A stretch of 22,106 nt of DNA, from the NCBI GenBank assembly GCA_011763485.2, contig JAANSK020260828.1:1-22106 (forward strand). Reading direction: 5' to 3'. Shown piece after piece: positions 1 through 10,058 of the stretch. The translations under genes and the position numbers were made by a program. How positions within the stretch are numbered: the first letter of the stretch is position 1; each line of letters opens with the position of its first letter. The notes under the pieces are model-generated. The model had not been told where the DNA came from. It saw only the letters and a program-made list of their open reading frames with translations, and did no database searches. The DNA is from Isoetes engelmannii (taxonomy: Eukaryota; Streptophyta; Lycopodiopsida; Isoetales; Isoetaceae).

Positions 1-110
1 ACGGGATTTCGATCCCTTGAGTGTCACATGGAATTCCCATTCTCCGGGATACTTCTTGTCTCTGATCTCAGTCCAGACCGGCGTAATGACCCGGCAAGTA
101 GATCTCCGAG
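1..110 (-). CDS. possible exon of an unidentified gene running off the left edge
   Basis: Read on the minus strand, an open frame runs to base 1 without a stop and gives a protein-like stretch containing VWTEIRDKKYPGEWEFHVTL. The local base composition is richer in G+C than the AT-rich repeats that follow. I do not recognise the family. No start codon or convincing splice acceptor can be assigned, and the frame stays open further upstream, so only the part nearest the edge is proposed. It could equally be a retroelement fragment or chance. Confidence 0.2.
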
Positions 111-169
111 GGTGATTCCTTGGGATTTGCGTTTCTGAGAGGTCTAGAGCTTGAGCATAGCAAGGAACT

Positions 170-205
170 GGAGATGTTGTTTCTATTGGAGATGTTGTTT
201 CTATT
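170..205. repeat. 18-bp tandem duplication
   Basis: The 18-base unit GGAGATGTTGTTTCTATT occurs twice head to tail with no mismatch (170-187 and 188-205). It lies just outside the foldback element that begins near 284 and is probably a small replication-slippage event. Confidence 0.9.
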
Positions 206-283
206 GCTTGATGCTGGCACAGAGGCCGGGTCACATGGCGATGGGCTATTTGGTGCAGGAGATAATATATATGATGAAAATCT

Positions 284-701
284 TAATATTTTGGTTTTGG
301 GAAAGTTACTGAAATACCCTTCTTGCTTACTGAAATTACCAAAATGCCCCTCAACCAGAGGCATTTTGGTAGAAATGCTAATAACTTTTTTTTCTGATAA
401 TCTGAATGCAAATGTGCCCTTCAAATGAATCGTAGACAATGATGAGAACTTTCTAACAAGTGTAATATCACCTAATTTCAAGATCGCATCATTAAGTTAT
501 GATATATTTTGCTCTTCAAAATTTAAGAATTCAAGACATCGTAACTTTACATCAGCAAGTTCAATTCAGACGATCTTACACTTATCGGAAAGCTCTCATC
601 ATTGTTTTCAATTTATTTCAAGGGCATATTTGCATTTGGATTATAATATATAAAAGTTATGATTTTACCAAAATGGTGACAAATTCCAAAATATTATTGG
701 T
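284..701. repeat. diverged foldback (MITE-like) element, copy 1
   Basis: The two halves of this stretch are imperfect reverse complements. The left half carries, in order, AATATTTTGG, ACCAAAATGCCC, ATAACTTTTTTTTCTGAT, AAATGTGCCCTT and CAATGATGAGAACTTTC. The right half, read in reverse, carries AATATTTTGG, CCATTTTGGTAAAATCATAA, AAATATGCCCTTG and CAATGATGAGAGCTTTCC in the same order. The centre is near 490-500. The order and wording of these blocks match the foldback at 14301-14783, so both probably belong to one non-autonomous family. No coding capacity is seen. Ends are approximate because the arms have diverged. Confidence 0.7.
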
Positions 702-739
702 TCCACAAAAACTGCCGAAAATATAAGTGGACATTTGAA

Positions 740-1180
740 GAGGCGCATATTCAAGAGGGCATGGAATGCAATAGAACACTTGAAAAGGTTAAGTTACATC
801 TTGCCTCAATGTTCACAAATGAATGCTTAGCCTTTGCAGCTAATCATCATTCCAATCTCTCTTCCAATCTCTTCTCTCAATTTATGGACTCTGGTGCTTC
901 CCACCATCTAACAAGACCTTCAAGTTACCTCTCTAGTTCCAAAGAAGAGCATTCAGTTGTTGCTATGAAAAACGGCAGTGTATGTCAGTTCAAAGTTTAG
1001 GGAACTATTGATTTTAAATCAACGGCAAAGGATCTTCTTCATGTGCCAAATATTAGTCATTTCGCGGGTATTCATGGTAATGTTTTATCTATTTTTGCTT
1101 TTAATCGAGACAATAAGCATTGTCTTTTTAGGGAAAGGAAAGATGTATCTTACAAAGAAGAGTCCTTGTGAATTTGTTAA
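740..1180 (+). pseudogene. Ty1/copia retrotransposon fragment (protease region)
   Basis: The frame starting at 761 contains FMDSGASHHLT at about residue 42, the D-S-G-A-S/T active-site signature of copia-type aspartic proteases with the usual hydrophobic flank and following histidine. The frame stops at 998-1000. Directly after that stop the same frame continues with DLLHVPNISHF, which resembles the conserved block downstream of the protease in copia polyproteins, and then stops again near 1170. No integrase, reverse transcriptase or RNase H follows. It is therefore a short, decayed piece with in-frame stops. Its LTRs are not identified; 1261-1700 could include one. Confidence 0.7.
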
Positions 1181-1260
1181 ACCTGAGCAGTTGAAAATTC
1201 TCACCACTGGCCATATGAATAAAGCAGATCTAAACCTTTTTCTAGCCGCCTAAATCTAAG

Positions 1261-1874
1261 AGAATAGACATACAATTTTCTCCAACGAATCTTGGATTCC
1301 TATGGCAAATAATCCTCTGCTTCAAGATTTCTCCAACGAATCTTGGCTTCATGTCGGTCTTATCATGCGATCCTTTCAGCCAAAACCGGCTTTGGTGCCA
1401 TGAAGACTAGAGCATCTTGGCTGAAAAGGGACGCTACAAAAAGGGAACATGAAAACTGAACGAAAGAATGACACGGATGACTATGGCTTATATGTGACTG
1501 CCATGTCAGCAACAAGCGTGCAAAGACACGTCAACATGCGGGCAATGACACGTCAGCAGTATGACGTCATCCTGAGTCTAACAAATTGTTGAACAAGGGA
1601 GCTCAACGAGACACACAAAATCAGGTATAAACAACTATCATATTTGAGAGGGAACAGAGACAACCTTCGCAACAACGTGTAGATCAAAAACTTTGTTAGC
1701 AGATTTAGCTGAGCATGTGCTGAACAATGGCGAGTTGCCGTAATAAACAGGCAGCCAATGCTTTTCCTGATTTCAACAAATCCAAAATTAAGATAAGCAA
1801 GAGAACAACATAGACAAATATTGCCACTGTAATGCGCCAAATGATGTCATGTACAATATCAGGTTCCCAAATGA
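1261..1874. promoter_or_regulatory. gene-free stretch with clustered ACGT motifs, promoter- or LTR-like
   Basis: No convincing protein is encoded here. Three ACGT-core sites fall within 44 bases: ACACGTCA at 1526-1533, TGACACGTCA at 1546-1555 and the palindrome TGACGTCA at 1562-1569. These are the type bound by plant bZIP factors of the TGA/ABF classes. A TATA-like GGTATAAAC follows at about 1623. The order, motifs first and then a TATA-like box about 55 bases on, looks like a plus-strand promoter, possibly the U3 part of an old LTR, since copia coding remnants lie just upstream. The stretch also covers the likely 3' untranslated region of the AtuA gene on the minus strand. Function is inferred from motif clustering only. 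Confidence 0.35.
1277..1346. repeat. pair of 19-bp direct repeats
   Basis: TTTCTCCAACGAATCTTGG occurs at 1277-1295 and again at 1328-1346, with unrelated sequence between. It could be a residue of a local duplication or of a retroelement terminal region. Confidence 0.8.
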
Positions 1875-4800
1875 CTATGGCATCACAATCCATTGTGTTA
1901 GGAAAAGATCTGATAATGTTTTCCCATGCCGATCAATTCTACGGGATCTATTCACCCCTCCATCTAACGCATTTTTTATAACAATATTCAGCGCTCTAAC
2001 GCCACCCAACAGAAAAACCCTCGCATCAATTGGACAAAGGTCTGGGTTACTTTTCGAATCTACAACTACTTCTCGCATGACTTTTTCCACCCATAATGGA
2101 GTGATTATCTTATGCAACCTATAAATATCATCTGGAAAGTGTGGGATAATGCTAACATTTAATATATCCCCCTTGTCCCCTGTTCTTGCATGAGCTACCT
2201 GATACAATGGAATTCTAATTCCTGTTTTTGCAGGAGTAGATGCAATTTGGGGAAAGATATAAGCCTCGGGATCCTTCCCTTGAGGACACCATATACTATC
2301 ATCACTACCACTTGAACAAGTCTTCACAAGGCCAAGCTCAAAGGTTTCCAAGGTTTTGCCTGCACTTAAATCTACAGTCCACGTCACTTGAGCTCTTTCC
2401 ACCTGCCATTAGTCAACTTCATAGTTAAATCAATAAATAATCAATTTGAAAGCTCCAAATTACAACTTATACCAACTCCTTTTGAAGGTTAACCTCCCTC
2501 TTGAAGCCAGTGCTGCAGAAAATGGAAATATAATGGATATCCAAGCTGAAATAGCATTGCCTTGATGGGCTGGATATACAGACGAGAAAAGCAAAAGAGA
2601 TCATCAAGTTACCTGATCCCCCCTCCACCTGCAGGCCCATTGGTGTATAATGCTTCAACTTCATGGCAAAGCTTCATAGCTTGAGCCTGTGTAGTAAACA
2701 GGCCATCCAGTCGTAATCTCACTTCAATCGGGACCATATCACCCTCGGGCCATTGCATTCTCAGGCTGTCCTTACCAATCATATATGCTAATATGGAATT
2801 TGATATGCCTGGAAAAGTATCTTCCATCCAAGAATAGACCTATAAAGCATGTTAACATCTACTTCAAGCAATATAAATTAATCTAAAACTTTAAGGTGAC
2901 ATTCGTGATTCCAGAAATAAACTCACAAGATATTTAGCAGCAGCAGCACGCTCTACAGAACATAGCCCCCCATATGAGACCTCTCCCCATCCTTTCCAAC
3001 CACAGAACTTTTGCAATACAGCCGAATGGGGAGGCATTAGATACTTTTGACAATGAAATATATGAACCATAAATAGCAGCAAAATAAGTTCCAACCTCTT
3101 GAACAAGTCGAAGCAGTTTTTCTGGCCTTTCCTTAGTGGAGCATTGTGCCCCACTAAGACCAATCATATTTCTTGTCATAGGGGATAGGGTCACATTTCT
3201 GAGGTCCACTATCTGAAACCAAGTCAAATCACATGATACCTTATTCATATTTATCTCTAACAATGCATGGACATCTCTCTTGTATTTGTTGTTTCACGTT
3301 GACTGATAAACTCACAATGTCTGGCGTAATATAAGCAGATGGATCATCAATTTCATATAGAAGTTGTTGTGTGCAAGTCCCAACACTAAGTTCACCTCCA
3401 GTGCCCTCAGGTTTAGCTATGACTACCTTTCCATCACCCCATACATCGGCATAAGGCAATGACATATCAAGAAGATTCTCGAGTGAAAATCGTCTCGAAC
3501 TGTCCACTACAAAAACAAGCATATAAGAAATAATCTTAACCTAACTAGAAAAGCAACTATTGTTGTTAAAAATAAAGCTCATTTCATTCAGCCGATTAAA
3601 TTCACGAGATCATTCAATGGCAGCAAAATGATATATCTCGTTTTACTCCCCATACAAAAATTGTGATCTAAGTAGGTAGATGAACCATTAGTACATAACA
3701 GTTTATGACCTTCTATATTTTAGGCTTATGAATGTGGCAAAAACAAAGATGATTAATAAGATCTGTTGAAAGGAAATATCTACTTCAACATGTCAATCAT
3801 TGCATTCTGCCATTGGCATGATACTTATAGGAATTGGCTCACTTTCCTCAAGAACACATTATATGGAAACGCCTTAGACCTCAAACTTCCATTTTCTGCA
3901 TTGTCAAACGAATTTGAGTTCTTTCAACGCACATCTAGCTCATTGCAGATTGATGAAGAACCATCTAGTATGTTTATGAAGCCAAGACACATACCACATA
4001 CCGGGATGCATGTAATAACCTCCAGTTAATTGACAACCACATTCAAGAAGATGACCAGCAAGTGTCCCCTGAGCAAGCTCTGTGAAATCGTTCCAATTCC
4101 AACCAAGTTCATAAACCTGCATTGCCAAAATAAGCTATCTAGTGCTCAAAGATGTTGAGCATAATTCATAACTAAATTGCGATTCGTGGTATAAAAGGTG
4201 TTATTGTCCTCATATTTCTATTCCTTTCCCTCTGCTTTTGATTAATTGGCAATTAATCCATAAATCCCTAAAGCACAGTAATCAAACTCAAAAATAGCTA
4301 TACCCGTGCAAGGAATATGGCATACCATTGGTCCAAGGAACAGGGATGCATCTGCTGTTCGCGTTGTTATGAGCACATCCAATTTCCTCGATTCAAGCGC
4401 ATGCACAATTGGGGCAGCACCAAGGTAGGTGCTATAACCCTGAACAACACCCATAAAATGACTTGAAAGAAAGAAAGAATTTATGAATATCTACTCTATC
4501 AGGCCAGATGATTACAACGGTTTTCTATCGTTTAAGAGCTGTGTGCTATATTGACGCTCTAGCACGTAAATAGCACAAAAGGAAATCAAATATGCTCTCA
4601 CATTTGCATCTCGACGTGGACTTAGCTGGCTTAATATATGCCCTATATCCTGTTTACTCCGAGGAGATTCATTCTATCTTAGAAAACCTTTTCAATGCTG
4701 CTGTCTTGCCGCATGCTTGGCTTTTTCCGGCCTTCTGCAAAGCCGCCTTCAAACAAGTCAAACTTCCTTTTCCTGTTAATAATACCATCCACCGTGGAAG

Positions 4801-7800
4801 TTGTGCAAAAAATGAATCGGCAAGCACTGTATTGCTTTTTCTGATTCTTTCTGCATGATAGCTTTCCTCCGAATCTGAGTGGGTTCAAAGATAGATAAGC
4901 CATGATCTCCTGCAAAGTGCTGAAAGGACAGTGAAACCTTCCCCCTATTTCATAGTATGCAGGGCAGGAAGAGAGGAATTGTTTCTCAAATTCAACCACT
5001 TCTAAATTGCATAGCTGATGCGGTCTTGGTTCTCACAGAATGCCTTTGGCTAGACCAAGCTCAATTTCTTAGGATGCAAATTGCTCTGAGGTAATCCTCC
5101 GATTATTACCACGTTTATCTCACATCATATTGAAACTTAGAAAGACGACACATTGAGAAACCCAATCTATTAACCTAAAGGTCCGAAAGAACCACACGTC
5201 TTCAAAGCTTTGGAGGACATATATGCTAATGATGGGAGACTTTGCTGGCCTTCAAATGTATCAGCATAGAATATATAAGATTATAGGCTATGAACATATA
5301 AGATTACTTGGACAATACCTCAAATAGCATAGAAGATTTATGTCATGAGGTACTAAAGTTTACTGCTGATCATTATAAAACATCACAATTTGGATCACAA
5401 ATTCATCATCTCTAGGATCAACATCAGTTCCAAACTTAGCACTATACAAGCAGTTGGCTTGACTAGCATTTCCAACAAAAAGAGCTTGGTTTTGACATCG
5501 TAAAATTGCCTCTAAGAGCACTGCTTCTCCATGACGTAGAAAAACTTGTTCGGGCCACAACCTTCAGAGTGAACAGAATGCCTGAAATAATTCCATTGCT
5601 TGCTCTTGTTAAAAAAAAGTATGATGATGATGAAGGGGGCAAGGTTGCTGCACAGGCCTAACTAAATATGAAGTCTTAGTATGGATGCTATGATACAAAA
5701 TCCCTTCCTATCTGAGGCCCATCTCTCCTCCAAAAGTACTTAGCTGTTACTACAACCATTGTTACACTAACCTCATAACCTGCCTAGAGGGTGAAATCCT
5801 AACCTCTCCTATTCTCTCACTCTACTACAAAAAGATCCACAAAACTATAGTACGTAAATGTAGTGCTGTAAATACCACCAAGCTATTAAAGCCATCTTTA
5901 CAAACATCATGTTTCATTCTACAAACATCTTTTCAAATTTTTATGCTTCAATATTCCAATACTTGGTGGTCTTATATAGGGAAACTATTATGCCCTTAAC
6001 TTCAAATGCTAGCCAACACACCAAAAGAATTGCGGCCTAGGTTTATCCCATGCCTTAGTCCATCCACTTCCTCTCCACCACATAATTGTATCAAACAAGA
6101 ATTGAATCTATCCTTTGATACGATGGAACGTTAATGGGTCCTAATCTCTATTGCCTTGTTAAAAAACATACGTCCCTTAGGTTTTATCTCAATCCCTAAT
6201 TACGAAGACCTTCTACACACAATTCTGCAAGTCATCACATTGATGTACACTAAAATCCAATTCTTTCTGAACTATGTTTTCCTTTTTATGAAGAACTGAG
6301 GGCAAAATCTCAAATGTCTTATCATTCTTTAATTACACTTCACTCATAAAAAAGACATGCCAGAGAAAGAGGAACATTGCCACTTATCCAGTGCCGAAGA
6401 AGCCCTTAGTACCTTAGAGGTCTCATGGTGAATTCTTTCATGAATTACATCTTGAAGCTCCAAATCAGGTCATGCATTTCTTCCTATATCTGACCTCTGG
6501 TTCCAACCCAACCATCTCTAAGGTCATCCTCTCCTGCATTTAACCTTTTTCTTGACAAGCTAAACATATTGCTGACATTATAATAAATGCAGGATAAAGC
6601 AATTTGCCAGCAGACAGCTGTGATAAGTCATTAACACACATAGCTTTCATTCCCTCAGAATCAGAATGTTAGATAAGGGCTTTAGGCAAAGACATGATCG
6701 TATATAGAGAGAGAAGTAGCATCATTCTCCATCAGTGATGAAGGAAGGAAACCTGACCAACTTAAGAGCAACATAGCCAGACCTCAAATAGAGTATGGGG
6801 ACCAGTCTTTTATGAAGAACAAAAATAATCTCACATATCATTTAAATCTTTGCCCAACAGCTACAGAAGATTCTGGTTTATCTTCGTCTTTTTGTATCTT
6901 AGTTCAATTTTAGTTTCCGCATTACATGTTTATAGGTGGCATTTTACTTGGTCCTACCCGTTATGGATCACATTTTGAACTCCTAAATCCTGGCACGCTT
7001 GATGCATTGTCAAATACATATAGCTGTTATAGAGTCATTCTTAACGTCAGAGACTTGTCACCCGATTATCATATAATATAAGGTTTTGTTGTGGCTGAAA
7101 TTGTCAATATCATGTCTAGAAGGTCAGATAGTGGGTTCTTGTACCAAACGAGAAGATTCATTATATGCCAATTGAATGAACCCTTATTCTGGGAAAAATA
7201 AGAATTTGAAATAAATCTATTAGATACTCAATCTAATCTATGCAAGAAAACAATAGCGTTAAAGCTGTCTTCAAGGCTCTTGCTTTACTATGCAGTAGGA
7301 ACTTACAACATTCGCTGGGCAAAAGATCTCATAAACCACGCCTACAGAGACTGCAAGTCCAAGGTCTGCAGCCAGCTTCAATATCTCTTCCTTTGCTCCC
7401 AAAGGATCCACTAAAAGTAAAATCAATCTTGTTATCATTAGTCCCACCACAATCATGTTTGCATGGAAAGGGGAAGGAGTGCAGCTAGATACCTACTTGC
7501 ACCCATGTTAGTGACAATACAGACTCCCTTCTTGATAGAAACGGGCAAGAGCAATGACATCCACTCTAAAACTGCACATAGAAGATCATTGAGTCAAAAA
7601 GGAGGAAACTGGAAACTGGAAACTTGAAAAAAAACGGAACCTGAAAGGGAAACTAATTTTTCATATTCAACATGTAGACCAGTGAGGACACAATATTGAG
7701 CAAAGAAAGTTCATATTTGGTATGTGTAGCACAATGCTGATCATATTCAGCTAGGTGTGGCGCAAATTGAATGGGCCTTTACCAGTCCAGGACCTTGCAG

Positions 7801-8327
7801 ATTTTGCTTGTCGTCTATGATATATCATTGAAATACTAAACCTGTTCCAAAATACTTCGCCACTTCATCATAGCCATGAACTAGTTGCAGACAACTTATT
7901 ACGAGCAAAAATGCTGCATATATTGTGACCATACTGTATCGCAGGGGGTCCATTTCAATTGTAGTTCAAATTTTAGTTTATTGGTTTTTTATCCTATGGG
8001 CGAGTGCTACGTACTCCGCGGATCATATCCCTTTCCACCGGAATGCATTGCCTCCATGCGGGTTGCAAACGTTCGTTCCGCAAGACATTCAAGTACAAGA
8101 TAATTCATATTCGGGACCTTCTGAAGAAGCTTTAAAGCAGCAGCGGGCCTGTCGCCTGCAAATCCAGCACCACATCCAATTCGCACAACATCCCTTCTCG
8201 GTTTAGGAGACTCTCTCTGCAGCAAAGCCGATCCACATCAATTTCTAACATTTCAATAGCAGCAGAATCGTCAAATCTGAGCTGAACTTACTAACTTCAC
8301 TTCGCAATTGAATAGGCCAGAATCCAT
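1875..8327 (-). CDS. AtuA-family (DUF1446) protein, 12 exons, 609 residues
   Basis: The coding exons on the minus strand are 8327-8292, 8216-8015, 7571-7497, 7410-7307, 4439-4326, 4116-4002, 3506-3316, 3212-3096, 3007-2927, 2839-2613, 2512-2473 and 2402-1875. All introns are GT-AG, phase is kept at every junction, and the total is 1830 bases. The N-terminal AtuA domain (about residues 20-430) shows IGCGAGFAGDRP (25-36), YLVLECLAERT (51-61), the exon-3 block around KGVCIVTNMGA, then AGHLLECGCQLTGG, GWKGWGEVSYGG and TNGPAGGGG. The C-terminal AtuA ferredoxin-like domain contains PLYQVAHARTGDKGD (499-513) and DGGVNRSRRIDRHGKTLSDL (581-600). In Pseudomonas, atuA belongs to the acyclic terpene utilisation cluster, but its reaction is unknown, and plant members are uncharacterised. 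No signal peptide or membrane segment is seen. The start is the ATG at 8327: the first exon has a perfect GTAAGT donor, and its splice yields NCEVKLRESP, as in plant relatives. The body of exon 2 has no in-frame ATG and meets a stop at 8240. The donor at 3095 (GTTGGA) is weak. The length is slightly below what I recall for plant homologues. I see no frameshift or stop, so the gene looks functional. Confidence 0.93.
4440..7306 (-). other. 2.87-kb intron 4 of the AtuA gene
   Basis: This intron separates the exon ending IFCPANV from the exon starting GYSTYLGAAP. It is bounded by GTAAGT at 7306 and a CAG acceptor at 4440, and is much longer than most other introns in this gene (about 75-460 bases). 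Two minus-strand open stretches inside it (4679-4999 and 5360-5560) have no recognisable domain or suitable splice context. The sequence is AT-rich and unique-looking, with no clear retroelement motif or terminal repeats. I find nothing here beyond the intron itself. Confidence 0.85.
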
Positions 8328-8720
8328 TTTCCAACTAAAACCAAAACGAGCTTTCCAATCTGAAATGCCGCTTGTGTTGATACCCAAAACAGTGTCTTCT
8401 CAAAGGGGGCATGGCATGTCTGAATGTTTGAATAGATTCAACCATTGCACTTAGGGGAGGGTGTCCATTGTCTGCTCACTTAAGAGCATAAAGTGAATGG
8501 CAGCCACATCTTAAACGCTATGCATGCTATATGGCAGCGCGCCCACCGAGATAACCTACACTGCAAGCCTAAAAACATGCTAAGTAGGTCATGCCACCTC
8601 AAGTTATAAGGTGTCAAAGAGGTGGGGGTAGTGGTACCACCAGGGCTCAGGTGGCAGCCCCTTAGGATACCAGGCAGCCCATTGAAGGCTACAATGACAA
8701 AATTAAAGAGAACAAGAGGA
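8328..8720. other. upstream region of the AtuA gene, no gene seen
   Basis: This stretch lies directly 5' of the AtuA start codon and should hold its 5' untranslated region and proximal promoter. A minus-strand ATG at about 8450 opens a short frame of some 35 codons, which may be an upstream ORF if transcription starts that far out. No clear TATA box could be fixed. Confidence 0.4.
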
Positions 8721-8722
8721 GC

Positions 8723-8788
8723 AGCATGCCCATTACGGCCCGGATGAAAAAATCAAATAGGAAAAACCGTGGCCGTAATGGTCATGCT
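8723..8788. repeat. 18-bp imperfect inverted repeat
   Basis: AGCATGCCCATTACGGCC at 8723-8740 pairs with GGCCGTAATGGTCATGCT at 8771-8788 with one mismatch, around a 30-base A-rich loop. It could form a hairpin or be the terminal repeats of a tiny element. It is isolated, with no gene attached. Confidence 0.8.
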
Positions 8789-8926
8789 GGTATACAGAAT
8801 CACAGCATCACGAGTGACCCGAACAAAGCCGTTGTCGTTCGTCCAGCACTTCCTGGATGTAAGATCCTAGAGTTCCCACGGCGTTGGTGTTGAGCAAGAG
8901 GTGGAGGCCCTGGTTTCGTAGCTCCA

Positions 8927-9075
8927 ACTACCGTTTCCGAATTTGCTCATAAGCGGGGCAGGTCCGTAAGGCATGTGGTTCATCTTCAATGATATCCTGG
9001 CGGCAGCTTCAGCATGTTCTACTCTCGCGTGCTTCCTTTGTCCATCGCCCTGTCTCAATGCGGAGGTTCGAAAGA
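8927..9075 (-). pseudogene. LINE reverse-transcriptase zinc-knuckle remnant
   Basis: On the minus strand, one frame reads LRIETGRWTKEARESRTC, meets a stop at 9009-9011, and continues SCRQDIIEDEPHALRTCPAY before a second stop at 8927-8929. The order (ETGRW, a C-x-x-C-like pair, acidic E-D-E-x-H and then C-P-x-Y) is that of the zinc-binding tail found after the reverse transcriptase in many LINE-like proteins. Only this tail remains, and one knuckle cysteine lies next to the stop. It is a decayed fragment of a different lineage from the LINE piece at 10978-11696. Confidence 0.55.
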
Positions 9076-9789
9076 AAACAAGGAAATGATAAAAAAGGTT
9101 CTTGATTTGTTATAGTAAAAAAGCAGCTTCTCATCAACACAATACATGCACCATTATCTGGGCAGATTATATTATACTGTGCAGTTATCAAGAGGCAGAT
9201 TCCACAAAATTGGCATGATCTGTGCAGCAATGAAGCTTACTATTTTGGTTTGCATCTCTATATGCCCACTAACTGTTAAAGGTGAGGATAAACCCATAAT
9301 TGCAATACTGAAAAGAATTGGAAAGCATTTAAAAATGTTATCTTCTTCTTCATTTTCCCATGCTTTAAGAATTGTGGAGAACAGCAAAATCAGAGGATTA
9401 AAATTAAAGGAAACCATGATAACAAATTAGTTCTAATTTAGTTGCAAGCCCTATCAGGTACCTGGGAGAAAGCAATAAGCAGAAACCTTGCAAGCTCTGT
9501 TGTGTAGCTTTCAGGCATGCATATTCCGGCAAACATCTCAGACTCCAGGATTTTACAAGCCGGATTTCGAACATATAAACTAGAATAATACCTCGCCCCG
9601 TCAGAACAGAACGATCCCCTGCAACTCCTTACCGGTTGTGGCAGATTTTGAAGCTACGAGGATCCCTCCGTGGTAACGTGCGCAGCCGTCAATGGAAACC
9701 CTAATAATTTCACTGTGTGCTTTTGAAAATCTTCATTTAATTATGCCAGGTGTGTCAGTAGTTTTTTCCCGTCCGCAAATAGGCCCGTC
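9076..9789. other. stretch without a recognised gene; possible far-upstream exon
   Basis: 9076-9420 shows nothing recognisable. At 9464-9620 the minus strand has an open stretch that reads ESEMFAGICMPESYTTELAR and ends at a plausible donor (CCCAG followed by GTACCT at 9463). A telo-box-like AAACCCTAA lies at 9696-9704, a motif common near plant transcription starts. One reading is an untranslated or short coding first exon feeding the minus-strand AtuA gene. Another is a fragment of an unknown gene. Neither can be settled here. Confidence 0.3.
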
Positions 9790-10058
9790 ACCATTGATGG
9801 CGACCCTCCCCTAGTGTGATTCTTGTTGCAATTATCATGTCCATTTCCATTTATGGTATTTATGGTCCATAACCCGATTGGGTTCAAATGGATGCTATCA
9901 ATCCTCCTCCCACTCCCCCTCCCCCTCCTCCTCCTCCAATATTTTATCTTCGTTCACATTAGGACGTAAGAGCTACTTCAGACGCAGTAGAGCATCAATT
10001 TTCGATTGTTCAAGAGAAGTTATTATAGAAGGCTAAGTAAAACATTGATAAAACTGCC
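9790..10058. repeat. left arm of the 2.6-kb inverted-repeat locus
   Basis: Its 269 bases are the reverse complement of 11921-12394 apart from gaps. The match starts at ACCATTGATGGCGACCC, passes through GATTCTTGTTGCAATTATCA, CATAACCCGATTGGGTTCAA and AGGACGTAAGAGCTACTTC, and ends at CATTGATAAAACTGCC. It has a 9-base extra copy of TATTTATGG, only an impure CCT tract (9903-9937), and lacks a 195-base segment present in the other arm. Sequence outside both ends is unrelated between the arms. No target-site duplication is evident. Confidence 0.92.

Noticed and set aside
1-20. tRNA T-arm-like sequence GGGATTTCGATCCC at the left edge
   Set aside because: The spacing is wrong for a T-arm, and no acceptor stem, anticodon arm or D arm can be found next to it.
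4679-4999. 106-codon minus-strand frame in the large AtuA intron
   Set aside because: No family signature, splice sites in phase with neighbouring exons, or coding-like composition. The AtuA protein is complete without it.
5360-5560. 66-codon minus-strand frame in the same intron
   Set aside because: It looks vaguely protein-like but has no recognisable motif, and including it would break the exon phase across intron 4.
8007-8225. AtuA N-terminus starting at 8225
   Set aside because: The codon there is TTG, not ATG. An upstream 36-base exon with a consensus donor gives an ATG and a sequence that fits the family better.
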